This document shows, in pieces, positions 1-9,400 of a DNA stretch of 64,000 nucleotides (within the stretch, counting starts at the first letter, position 1; each line of letters starts with the position of its first letter). Source of the DNA: Microvirga arabica. GTDB taxonomy: Bacteria; Pseudomonadota; Alphaproteobacteria; Rhizobiales; Beijerinckiaceae. The notes under the pieces are model-generated. The model did not search any database, was not told the DNA's origin, and was given only the letters and a program-made list of their open reading frames with translations. Made by a program: the position numbers and the translations under genes. The DNA lies in NCBI RefSeq assembly GCF_016811235.1, contig NZ_JAFBID010000002.1:124001-188000 (forward strand), given 5' to 3'.

Positions 1-131
1 ACGTAGCCAGAGAGGTTCTTCACCTCACGGGCAGTGCCTGAGAACGTGCCGTTCCGGTCGGTCGGAAGAGTGATCTTCCAATGCTTCAAACTGAAGGTGA
101 GGCTTGGCGCGTGCGACGAATAGGAAGTCAA
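1..131 (-). CDS. PL7-like alginate lyase, N-terminal fragment running off the left edge
   Basis: Reading the minus strand from about 143 gives an open frame that leaves the window at base 1. It contains SLKHWKITLPTDRNGTFSGT followed by AREVKNLSGY. This matches the N-terminal strand of polysaccharide lyase family 7 (pattern 'LSxWKLxLP...AxEIxxL'). The frame is closed by TGA at 144-146 and holds no ATG, so the best start is TTG at 129-131 with GAGG (142-145) ten bases upstream. No signal peptide is encoded, which is unusual for PL7 enzymes, so the gene may be cytoplasmic, use a different start, or be 5'-damaged. The catalytic motifs lie outside the window. It is transcribed away from the alginate operon. 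Family call is from about 43 residues only. Confidence 0.55.
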   Translation of the reverse strand, partial: MTSYSSHAPSLTFSLKHWKITLPTDRNGTFSGTAREVKNLSGY

Positions 132-946
132 TTTGCTGATGCCTCAAAATTCTTCTGAGCCTTTGATCGGCTCGCTTCTGCTAGAAGCTGAACGTTGATG
201 TAATAATGTAAGACCTGGTGCTGGTGCGATGATGCTTTTCAGGGCGTTCGCTTATAGATCCGAAAGTGAGGGTGCTATATCGGTAAAACTGGAAGTGCCA
301 AATTTCTTTAAAAACAGCGTTAAAACGGTAAATTTATCCACTATGACTTTGGAGGCATCTGCAGGGTCGCAGGATGCCGAGCAAGTCGAGCCGCTCCGAC
401 GACAATCCGGTTTTTATCATCACCCGGACGGGTTAGAACGATACAATCCATCTCACCGACAGCTGGCTGTTGAAGCTGCAAGTCTTCACATTAGCATTGG
501 ACATGCATCATAGATTTACGGTGTTCTAACGGTGCCCGGACATGCATTCCAATGCCTGCTGGGTCTCGCCTTCTGAGATGCTCAAAAGAAGAGTCTAGTG
601 AAGCCTTTTTCACGAGCGGGTTTATCGGGCGAGAAGTTCCCCCAATTCCCAAGCTCAATATAGAGTTATTCGGGTCGCCGAGGCCGAGCATCCGTCGAAA
701 ATGCAAAGTATAATTGCGTATATTCTGCAGTGTGCGGTGCAGCATGATAATCAAGTGGGTATGTGTACTCTTATGAGTTAGGCGGGATCTATTGATGGGA
801 GTAATTCTCTACTGACCCGTAGGGGGTATCTCTCCAGCCGAAATAGTGAAGCGCTTTTGAGTAAAGCAGGAGTATTTATTGGTCTGCACCCGGCGCAGTT
901 CTACTTTGGCGCCTCGATTTCACTGTTATTCGGCAGGAACAGCCTA
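132..946. other. Intergenic region upstream of algD, no convincing gene
   Basis: About 815 bases, visibly richer in A and T than the neighbouring genes. Short open frames exist on both strands but show no coding-like third-position bias and no recognisable product. The promoter of the alginate operon and that of the divergent lyase should lie here. I could not identify a sigma-54 or other consensus promoter with confidence. Confidence 0.5.
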
Positions 947-2257
947 ATGCAAATTAGTGTCTTTGGGATTGGCTATGTCGGAGCGGTCTCATCGGCGTGC
1001 TTGGCCAATGATGGTCATCACGTCATCGCAGTCGATCCGAACCCCCAGAAAGTTGGCCCGCTCAATGAGGGCATCAGCCCAATCGTCGAGCCGGGATTGG
1101 GAGACCTGATACAAAGTGGGATCCGCAGCCGGCGCCTTATGGCAACCAGCGATGTGCGCGAGGCTGTCAATGGCACGGACCTATCCTTCGTTTGCGTCGG
1201 AACGCCTTCCCGTCCGAACGGCTCTCTCGATACCGCCTATGTCAGCGCCGCCGCCGAGCAGATCGGCGCAGCAATCCGAGAGAAGAACTCCTTTCATTCC
1301 GTCGTCATGCGCTCCACGATCCTGCCGGGCACGATGGAAAGCATCGTTCTGCCTGCTCTTGAGCGCGCTTCCGGCCGTCAGGCCGGCGTGGGCTTCGGCG
1401 TTGCATATTACCCGGAATTCCTGCGGGAAAGCACTGCCATCAGCGACTACTACGATCCAGGCGCGATCATCTTCGGGCGCCATGATCAGGCGACCGTTGA
1501 TCGTCTGCTTGAGATCCACAAGATCTTCAAGGTCGAGCCGAGGGTCGTTTCCATCCGGACCGCTGAGGCGGTGAAATACACCAACAACGCTTGGCATGCT
1601 CTCAAGATCAGCTTTGCCAATGAAATCGGCAATATCTGCAAAGAGGCCGGAATTGATGGTCATGCCGTGATGGACGTGCTCTGCGCGGACAATCGACTCA
1701 ACATTTCCAAGGCTTATCTCAAGCCCGGCTTCGCGTTCGGTGGGTCTTGCCTGCCAAAGGACCTTCGGGCGCTGCGCTCCGCTGCCCGAAAGCTGGACGT
1801 TCCAACGCCTATCCTCGACGCAACGATGGACGCCAACGAGGAGCAGTTGCGGCGCGCGTACTCGATGGTTGCTGCAACAGGCAAGCGCCGGATCGGCATC
1901 ATCGGATTGAGCTTCAAGCCGGAAACCGACGACCTGCGCGAAAGCCCGTTGGTGGAGCTTGCGGAGCGCCTTTATGGTCGTGGATACGACATCCGCATCT
2001 ATGATCCGAACATTCAGGTCTCCAAGCTGACCGGCGCGAACCTCCAGTTCGTAAAAGCCCACCTTCCTCATCTGACGTCACTCCTGACGGCCGATATCAA
2101 TGAGGTCGTGGATCACGCCGAAGCCTTCGTCCTCGGGAACCGTGACGAAGCCAAGCGTCTCCTGGATGTCGTGCAGGATGACCGGCCTCTCATCGATCTC
2201 GTTCGTATCGACCAAGCAAGGTGCTCAGGTGACTTCTATCAGGGAATCTGCTGGTAA
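947..2257 (+). CDS. algD: GDP-mannose 6-dehydrogenase AlgD
   Basis: Oxidises GDP-mannose to GDP-mannuronate, the committed step of alginate precursor synthesis in the cytoplasm. The ATG at 947 gives 436 residues, which I recall as the length of the Pseudomonas enzyme; upstream TTG starts would add a tail unlike the family. An N-terminal Rossmann motif FGIGYVGAV (6-14) binds NAD. The catalytic cysteine is C268 in GGSCLPKD, the same number as in Pseudomonas AlgD. LSFKPETDDLRESP and the C-terminal ending GICW are also AlgD hallmarks and separate it from UDP-glucose dehydrogenases. AGGAAC lies just upstream as ribosome binding site. It is the first gene of the operon and overlaps alg8 by 29 bases. 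Confidence 0.95.
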   Translation: MQISVFGIGYVGAVSSACLANDGHHVIAVDPNPQKVGPLNEGISPIVEPGLGDLIQSGIRSRRLMATSDVREAVNGTDLSFVCVGTPSRPNGSLDTAYVSAAAEQIGAAIREKNSFHSVVMRSTILPGTMESIVLPALERASGRQAGVGFGVAYYPEFLRESTAISDYYDPGAIIFGRHDQATVDRLLEIHKIFKVEPRVVSIRTAEAVKYTNNAWHALKISFANEIGNICKEAGIDGHAVMDVLCADNRLNISKAYLKPGFAFGGSCLPKDLRALRSAARKLDVPTPILDATMDANEEQLRRAYSMVAATGKRRIGIIGLSFKPETDDLRESPLVELAERLYGRGYDIRIYDPNIQVSKLTGANLQFVKAHLPHLTSLLTADINEVVDHAEAFVLGNRDEAKRLLDVVQDDRPLIDLVRIDQARCSGDFYQGICW

Positions 2258-3770
2258 CGGCAGTATCCGTCTCTCGGAGTCGATTGGGGCGCACATCCTC
2301 TACGTGGTTGCCGTGGCGGCTTTCGCCGCCGCGCTTCCACCGGGAGCATATGTCTCTGTCGGGGCCGGCGTGATCGGAGCCATCGGAATACTGGCCATGT
2401 GGCGCTACGGATGGGGCCTGCTGCACTTCATCCGTGCGCTCATCTTCCGGAAGCTGGTCTTTCCGCGCCAGCGGAAGGCTTCCGACGAGGCGGTCAGGCT
2501 CGATCCTCCCAATGCCTTTCTCCTCGTGACGACGTTCCGAATCGACAGTGCAGTCACTACCCGTGTTTATAAAGCCGCTTTTGAAGCAGCATTGGCCGCG
2601 CCCGGAAAAGCCACCGTGATTGCATCGATCGTCGAGGCTGGTGATCAGCGGCTCATCAAGAGCCTGTTTCAGGCGATATGCGGCCACCAGGATAAGGTAG
2701 ACCTGGTCATCGTCAGGATTGCCGGAACCGGCAAGCGGGATGCTCTCGCTTACGGATTCAGAGCTGTCGCCAGGCGTGCTCCGGCGCCTGACGACGTCGT
2801 TGCCGTCATCGACGGTGACAGCATCGTTCCGCAGGATCTCGTGGGGAAATGCGTCGGCTTCTTCCAGCTCGACCCGCAGGTGGGCGCACTGACGACTGAC
2901 GAGATGAGTGAAGTCAGGGGACGCCGTATCTTTCAGGAATGGTATGCTCTGCGCTTTGCACAGCGGCATACACTCATGTCCTCGTTAGGATTGTCCGAGC
3001 GTGTTCTGACACTGACGGGACGCATGTCGATGTTCCGCGCGAGCATCGTCTGCAACCCGGAATTCATCCGTCAAGTGGAGCTGGACTATGTCGATCATTG
3101 GCGTCTCGGCCGCTTCAAGTTCCTTACCGGCGACGACAAATCGAGCTGGTTCTGGCTTCTGCGGAATCGCTACAAGATGCTCTATGTTCCGGACGTCGTC
3201 GTTCTGACGGTGGAAGATCCGCCATCGGAGAACTTCGTCTCGGCTGCGGCCATGCTGATGGTACGGTGGTTCGGCAACATGCTGCGCACGAATTCAAGAG
3301 CTCTTGCTCTTGGACCTCGGAAAATCGGCCTGTTCACGTGGTGGTCGATCCTCGATCAGCGCTTGTCGATGTGGACCTCACTCGTCGGCTTCTTCGTTGC
3401 GCTCCTCGCCGGAATATTCATCAGCGGATACGCACTCCTTCTCTATGCGCTCTGGATCCTGACGACCCGCTATATCCTGACACTCTCTCTCCTGGCTTCT
3501 CGCCAGAGAGTGTCCGTTTTCTATCCATTCCTTCTCTACTTCAACCAGATCTTCGGATCGTTGATCAAGGTTCACGTGACGTTCCGTCTCGACCGTCAGA
3601 AGTGGACGCGACAGAAGACGACATCTGCGAACGTGGCAAAGCGCCCTCTGATCGCAAGCAACTTCATGTCAGCCTACATGCACAGTGTTGCGCTTATCGC
3701 ATTCATATCGGTGTTGGCATGGGGCATGAACGTCCTTCCGACACCAAGTCCCATGTTCTTCCTTCCTTGA
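2229..3770 (+). CDS. alg8: Alginate (polymannuronate) polymerase subunit Alg8
   Basis: Family 2 inner-membrane glycosyltransferase that polymerises mannuronate from GDP-mannuronate. GTG at 2229, inside the end of algD, gives 513 residues and begins just before the first hydrophobic segment; upstream ATGs lie deep inside algD and are less likely. Visible signature parts: VDLVIVRIAGTGKRDALAYG, the nucleotide-binding VIDGDS (D195, D197), RFAQRH, TLTGRMSMFRAS, and FLTGDDKSSWFW (about 298-309). Membrane segments lie near the N-terminus and in the C-terminal third after DQRLSMWTSL. The alignment with Pseudomonas Alg8 is continuous by eye, so this is Alg8 and not a cellulose or hyaluronan synthase. 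It works with the Alg44 product encoded next. Confidence 0.95.
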   Translation: MTSIRESAGNGSIRLSESIGAHILYVVAVAAFAAALPPGAYVSVGAGVIGAIGILAMWRYGWGLLHFIRALIFRKLVFPRQRKASDEAVRLDPPNAFLLVTTFRIDSAVTTRVYKAAFEAALAAPGKATVIASIVEAGDQRLIKSLFQAICGHQDKVDLVIVRIAGTGKRDALAYGFRAVARRAPAPDDVVAVIDGDSIVPQDLVGKCVGFFQLDPQVGALTTDEMSEVRGRRIFQEWYALRFAQRHTLMSSLGLSERVLTLTGRMSMFRASIVCNPEFIRQVELDYVDHWRLGRFKFLTGDDKSSWFWLLRNRYKMLYVPDVVVLTVEDPPSENFVSAAAMLMVRWFGNMLRTNSRALALGPRKIGLFTWWSILDQRLSMWTSLVGFFVALLAGIFISGYALLLYALWILTTRYILTLSLLASRQRVSVFYPFLLYFNQIFGSLIKVHVTFRLDRQKWTRQKTTSANVAKRPLIASNFMSAYMHSVALIAFISVLAWGMNVLPTPSPMFFLP

Positions 3771-3800
3771 TGACAGCGTTGCCGCTTGGAGACCGTATCA

Positions 3801-5006
3801 ATGACGAAAATCACGCATGAGGCCGAGGTTCAAAGGCAGCATCCTCGATACCGCTTGCCCGTGAAATGCATTCACAATGGAGCCCAGCTCGCTGTTGTTG
3901 ATATTTCGGTTGGCGGCCTGGGGCTTCGGACCGGATCGCTGGATGCGAAACCGGGCCAGGTGCTCGATCTCACGCTCGCCTTCCCATTCAGCGGTTATGA
4001 GCTGACCCTGCCCATCAATGCGGAGGTTCGCTACGTCGCCAACGAGCATAGCAGAATTGGCCTTCGCTTTGTCGATGTCTCGCCACGTCAGCATAGCCTC
4101 CTGCGGTTCATCCTCGATGCATACCTTGCCGGTGAGGTGGTGGAGGCAGGTGACGTGCTGGATGTCGTTGCCCGGCGCAACGAGGGGAAGACCCGGGAGG
4201 TTCCTCCGCGGCCCCAACCTCAAGGTATTCTGCCCAACCTCGCCCGCCGTGGCCAGGCCGCCGCCGGCTACATCGGCATCGGCGCGGCGACATTGCTCCT
4301 GCTGGGCTTCATCGGGACGAGCCTGTTCGACCGCTTCTACCTGATCCCGGCTCAATCGGCCCAGATCACAGCCGATCTGGTCACTGTGCCTGCTCCATCG
4401 AACGGCCAGATCACCTTTGTGGCTGCGGGGAACGAGGTCAAGGCGGGCGAGCCGCTCCTCACGATCCAAGGAACCCAAGGCAACAGCATCGTTCTCGACA
4501 GTCCTTGCAACTGCGTGGTTCAGGCCCGGTATAGCCGAACCGCCAACTTTGTTCGCGAGGGCGCACCGATCATCACCTTGCGGGAGAAAACCAGCAATCC
4601 TTACGTTACTGCCAGCATTCCGCAGGATCAGGCATTGCGGTTCTACAAAGGGGCAAGTGCGGTCATCGAATATGCCGATGGAACTCGCGTAAGGGAAGCT
4701 AATATTGAGCGCCTGCCATCCTTCGAAGACCCTTCGCTGGCGGGAAGGATGATCGTCAAACTGGCACCCGGTCGCGAACTCGGGGCATCGACGATCGGTC
4801 AGCCTGTATCCGTGGTATTCAATACATTTTCCGGTTCCTCTATCGGATCTGCCGTTAGCAAGCTCCAAACGGCTGTGAGCTGGGCAGGCAACAAGATTGC
4901 AGCTATCCTGTCCAAGGACAGCGCGACGGCCAATGCATCAAAGAAGGCCAAAGAGCCTCAAAGTGAGAATGGAAGGCGGCTAGCCGGACTCAGTTCTGGG
5001 GAATGA
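3801..5006 (+). CDS. alg44: Alg44: PilZ c-di-GMP receptor and periplasmic subunit of alginate polymerase
   Basis: Inner-membrane co-polymerase that binds cyclic di-GMP and activates Alg8. ATG 3801 is preceded by GGAG at 3788-3791, giving 401 residues. The PilZ domain is at about 10-110, with the c-di-GMP motifs intact: R12xxxR16 in RQHPR and D34xSxxG in DISVGG. A single membrane segment (about 155-175, IGIGAATLLLLGFIGTSLF) leads to a periplasmic HlyD-like domain (about 185-350: VTVPAPSNGQITFVAAGNEV ... GEPLLTIQG). The intact binding residues imply that polymer synthesis is c-di-GMP dependent (inference). A gap of 30 bases separates it from alg8. Confidence 0.93.
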   Translation: MTKITHEAEVQRQHPRYRLPVKCIHNGAQLAVVDISVGGLGLRTGSLDAKPGQVLDLTLAFPFSGYELTLPINAEVRYVANEHSRIGLRFVDVSPRQHSLLRFILDAYLAGEVVEAGDVLDVVARRNEGKTREVPPRPQPQGILPNLARRGQAAAGYIGIGAATLLLLGFIGTSLFDRFYLIPAQSAQITADLVTVPAPSNGQITFVAAGNEVKAGEPLLTIQGTQGNSIVLDSPCNCVVQARYSRTANFVREGAPIITLREKTSNPYVTASIPQDQALRFYKGASAVIEYADGTRVREANIERLPSFEDPSLAGRMIVKLAPGRELGASTIGQPVSVVFNTFSGSSIGSAVSKLQTAVSWAGNKIAAILSKDSATANASKKAKEPQSENGRRLAGLSSGE

Positions 5007-5060
5007 ATGGGTCCGGACCATCGACCGGAGGACATCACTTGAATTTTTTGGAGATCAGCA

Positions 5061-6479
5061 ATGGACAATATTATTCCGGTTCTCATGTGCGGTGGCTCGG
5101 GCACACGCCTATGGCCGGTGTCGCGTTCAAGTGAGCCGAAGCAGTTTCATGCTCTTTCCGGCAGCGAAAGCCTGTTCCAGCAGACGGTCCAGCGCTTCCG
5201 CACGGATCAGTACGCCGAGCCCCTTATCGTCGTGAACACCAACCACCGCGACCTCGCACTGCGGGAGATCGGGCAATTGAGCGCAGGATCGGCCCGGCTT
5301 CTCGTCGAGCCGTGCGTGCGAAGCACGGGTCCTGCCATCGCGGCGGCCGCGGCTCTGATTGCCGAAGAGGATCCGGAACGGTTGATGCTCGTTGCGCCAA
5401 GCGATCATGTTATTGAGGAAACTGAAGTATTCACGCAGGCTGTGTCGCAAGCCGCGGTGGCGGCACGTCAGGGGCAGATCGTCCTCTTCGGCATCCGTCC
5501 GACCCATCCTGAGACTGGCTTCGGCTATATCGAGGTTGGCGAGGCCTTCAATGACGCCAGCTTCAAAGTCGCAGGCTTCGTCGAGAAGCCGAAGCAGGCC
5601 GCGGCGGAGACATTGGTGGCGGGCGGCCGCCACCTCTGGAACAGCGGTATCTTCATGTTTACCGCTCGAACCATTCTGGAAGAGCTTGAAAAGTATGCAC
5701 CGGACGTGCTGGCCTGCGCCCGTCGTGCGCTTTCCACGGCCCAGAGGGGCAACGATACGATCCGTCTGGCGGCCGATTTCGATACGGCCCCGGTCATCTC
5801 GATCGACTATGCCGTGATGGAGCGGAGCGAACGGCTGGTCTGTATTCCTGTGGCGCCGGAATGGCGGGACCTTGGTTCCTGGTCGGCTCTGTGGGATGTG
5901 GGCAGTAAGGATGGTGACGGGAATGTCTCCCGCGGAGACACGCTCCTGCAAGATGTGCGTAACAGCTATGTTCTTGGCAACTCCAGGCTTGTTGCCGTTA
6001 TGGGTGTCGAAAAGGTTGTCGTGATCGACACGGCTGACGCCGTGCTCGTGAGTTCGCTTGACCAAGCCCAAAATGTCGGTCGTCTTGCGGCCGAACTCGC
6101 CGCGGCAAAGCGTCCGGAAGCCAACCTGCACAAGAGGGTGCGGCGTCCGTGGGGCTCCTATGAATCCCTGCGGTCAGGCGAGACTTTCCAGGTGAAGCAC
6201 ATCATCGTCGATGTGGCAGGACAGCTGTCGCTTCAGTACCATCATCATCGCTCCGAGCACTGGACTGTTGTTTCCGGGACCGCCCGTGTCACTGTCGGCG
6301 AGCGGGTGTTCGTCATGAAGGCCAACGAGTCGGTCTACATTCCAAAGGGCGATGTCCACAGGCTGGAAAACATCGGCGATGACGAACTTCACCTGATCGA
6401 GGTTCAGTGCGGCACGTATCTCGGCGAAGACGACATCGTGCGTCTGGAGGATCAGTATGACCGCATCGTCACGATCTGA
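5061..6479 (+). CDS. algA: Bifunctional mannose-6-phosphate isomerase / mannose-1-phosphate guanylyltransferase
   Basis: Type II PMI-GMP of 472 residues that makes mannose-6-P from fructose-6-P and GDP-mannose from mannose-1-P, feeding AlgD. The N-terminal guanylyltransferase domain has the signature GGSGTRLWP (11-19) and FVEKPK. The C-terminal cupin isomerase domain has the metal-site motif QYHHHRSEHW (392-401). ATG 5061 has GGAG close upstream. In Pseudomonas algA is the last alginate gene, while here it sits fourth. No phosphomannomutase (algC) is in the window; as in other bacteria it may be supplied from elsewhere. Confidence 0.95.
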   Translation: MDNIIPVLMCGGSGTRLWPVSRSSEPKQFHALSGSESLFQQTVQRFRTDQYAEPLIVVNTNHRDLALREIGQLSAGSARLLVEPCVRSTGPAIAAAAALIAEEDPERLMLVAPSDHVIEETEVFTQAVSQAAVAARQGQIVLFGIRPTHPETGFGYIEVGEAFNDASFKVAGFVEKPKQAAAETLVAGGRHLWNSGIFMFTARTILEELEKYAPDVLACARRALSTAQRGNDTIRLAADFDTAPVISIDYAVMERSERLVCIPVAPEWRDLGSWSALWDVGSKDGDGNVSRGDTLLQDVRNSYVLGNSRLVAVMGVEKVVVIDTADAVLVSSLDQAQNVGRLAAELAAAKRPEANLHKRVRRPWGSYESLRSGETFQVKHIIVDVAGQLSLQYHHHRSEHWTVVSGTARVTVGERVFVMKANESVYIPKGDVHRLENIGDDELHLIEVQCGTYLGEDDIVRLEDQYDRIVTI

Positions 6480-9400
6480 AGGTCGACGCCGATTGCGTGT
6501 CGCTGTCCTGTTCATGTCCATGGCGCTGACTTCCAGCGCCATGGCGCAGGGTGGCAACGAGGTGTCCCGCCTCGCGGATGAGGCCCGCCAAACGTTTCTT
6601 TCCGCCGAGCAGAATGGCGTCAACCTGAAGCAGAAGGCCGGGTTTTATCAGGTTGCACGGGCTAGGTTGAGGCTGCTTGAGAAATTCGCCGGCCAGGAAA
6701 ATGCAGGCTCGGCGGAGCTGCGCGACGGAGCCCGGGCCGAATTGATGCGGCTTGCGGATGATGGTTTGAGCCATGACATTCTCGGCTCCTTCCTTCTGCA
6801 GTCTTCGCTTGGCGATATCACGGGCGCGGCATCCGTTGCGGATCGTGTGGAGGTGGGCGTATCGCTGCATCAGATTGCCGCCGAGCAGAGATCGCCCGCC
6901 TACCGGTCTGCCGCTTTCGTGGATCTTGCTCATGCCTATGCCAAGGCCGGCGCTCAGGACCGCGCACTAAGGTATGCTTCTCTCGCCATCGAGGCGGCAG
7001 ATCAGGTGCCTGAGATAGGCACGCGAGGGGGAGCCTACAAAGCAGCAGCCCGCGTTGCAGCAGGTCTGGGTCCATCGGGCATGGAACTGGCTGATCGTGC
7101 CGTCGCACGGATTCCGCAACCCCGTGACCGCGCCCATGCGCGCCATGAGCTGGCGCGCATCCAGCTCAAGGGGAGTGCCTGGGAGAAGGCTACGGACACC
7201 AAGCTTATTGAAGAGGCGAAGCGGCGGCTCGAATCTGGGGATCTTCCCGGAAGCGCCTTGCTGGCCCTTTCACTAATGGACAGCAAAGCACGAGATGGCC
7301 TGCTCTCCAATCTCATTGACGCTGGGATTTCCAGGCGGGAGGACAGGGTCGCCCTTCTCGCGGCACAAGGGCTCGCAGGCGCGAGCAACCAGGATAAAGC
7401 CATCGCTGCGCTTGTCGAACATTATGTTGATCAAGGTGCTGCCTTCCGAGCGGCCGAAATGCTCAACGCCATGCAGGACAGCCCCGGCAAGGCTTTGATT
7501 CAGCTGAAGCTTGCCTCTCATCTGAAGCAGTCTGGTTATGACACCATGGCCGCTCAGCTCCTATCCGCAGGCACCCGACACATTGATATGTATGGCGAAG
7601 CCATGCAACGCGCGGTTCTTCCTGGCGTCGTCCGGGCGCTCACAGGTTCCGAGCGCCTGGATGAAGCGTTGCGCTATGCTGAGCGGATCGGGCCTGATGC
7701 TGAGGGATCGTCTGTCCTTGGCGAGTTGGCGAAGAAACTAGCGGATCACGGTCGGGTGCCCGACGCCGAGGCTCTGCTGTCTCGGCTTGTGGACAAAGAT
7801 CACCGTTCTCATGCGCTGAGCGGCATTGCACGGGCAAAGGCTAGGGCCGGAGATGTCGCCGGCGCCATGCAGCTCGTCCCCGAACTTGTCGGAGCGAAGG
7901 ATGTGGGACGAGTTCTCGCGGCTGTCGTCAACGTTCACTCCCGCTCTGGCGATTTCGATCAGGCGATCTCGGCGGCTGAGCAAATAGAAGATACAGACTC
8001 TCGCCTTGCGGCTCTCTTCGACGTTGCACGTCAGGCTAGGCAGAAAGACAAAGGACAGATCAGCGAACGCGCGTTGAACGGCGCTGTCCGGACTGCCGAG
8101 GGGGTCGAAGCCGGCGCACGAGACAAGGTGCTCCTGGAGATCATCAGACATTTTGCTTTCGCGACAAACAAGGCGGAGGCAAGAGATCTCGTCGGGCGCA
8201 TCGCCGACCCTGCCATTCGTACACGTGCCGAACAGCTGATCGTTGCAGCTGATGTAAGGGACCTCGCCGGGAAGAGGGGGCGTGGCGAGATTCCTGATGT
8301 GTTGCTGGCGCGCGGCATCGAAAGAATCGAAGCCGATGAGGATAAGGCCGAGCTTGCGCTCCAACTCGCCGCTCTTCCGGAAAGCGGCACCCATGCTGTC
8401 GATTTGATCCGCACGATTCAGGATCAGAGGTTCCGTGGAGCGACCTTCCGGCGCTTTGCCGAGAGGCGGGCTGACCTTCTCAGGAAGCCTTCGGCAGAAG
8501 AGCCCAGCACGGGCGTGCCACAGGATGTGCAGACAGTCGCATCTGTTTCCGAAGAACCTGAGGAAACGGCACAGGAAATCCAGACGAGAAGGGGCCTCGC
8601 GCTGATCCTGGGGGATGCTGGAAAGGCCACGGGTGCGATGGAGCAACTCCCCCGGAGTTTCGTGACAGCGGCAGATGTCAGGGCAGGCACGCCATGGCCA
8701 CACGATGCAACGGTCGGAGCCACCTTTGCAAACCACAACCCATATATCGCAAAATTCTTCGAGGATGATGAGCAAGGAAGCACCCGCCTGGAGCAGGCGG
8801 TCCGACATCAGGGTCTGTCCTCGCCCCGAGTTATCGTGGTTCAAGGTGGTGTTGCGACACTTGGAATGGTTGCTCGCCAGCTGCAGGGCACCGACGCGCG
8901 GGAACTCATTGAACATAGTGCTGGCGCTGTGACGGTGCGCGCCCCTATTTTCGTCGCGCCTGGAGCCACACTCATTCTATCCCGCCTTGACAGCCCGACC
9001 TATCGGCTCAGTGCAAGTGCCGGCGCCTTTATCGTCAATGCAGGCAATGTGCACATCGTCGACGCCGAAGTTGTCGGATACGACGAGACATCCGGACGCC
9101 CCCTTTGGGCTGACCCTGATAAGATCACTAAATTCCGGCCCTTCCTCCTCACCTGGGGAGACGGGCGCATGAACGTGGCTTCGTCCACTCTCGTGGCTCT
9201 CGGCTATGGTAACGCCAAGTCTTTCGGGTTGAGCTACTCTTCAGGACCGGAGCGAGTGGCGGAACTGCGGGATCAGTCGCGCCCCACGGGCATTGTTGTC
9301 GACAGCGTATTCCATAACCTCCACTTCGGCTTCCACTCCTACGAGGCAGAGCGCATTCAGGTTGTCGGCAACGAGTTCCGGGACAGCGTCGTCTATGCTC

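Noticed and set aside
229-513. 94-codon open frame upstream of algD
   Set aside because: No codon bias, no recognisable homology, AT-rich gap, no good ribosome binding site. Treated as non-coding.
491-754. 87-codon minus-strand frame in the same gap
   Set aside because: No coding signature, and overlapped by another equally weak frame on the other strand.
132-946. Sigma-54 (GG-N10-GC) promoter search upstream of algD
   Set aside because: No convincing match was found by eye, so none is claimed.
1181-2071. 296-codon minus-strand frame inside algD
   Set aside because: Shadow of a GC-rich gene; algD on the plus strand is certain.
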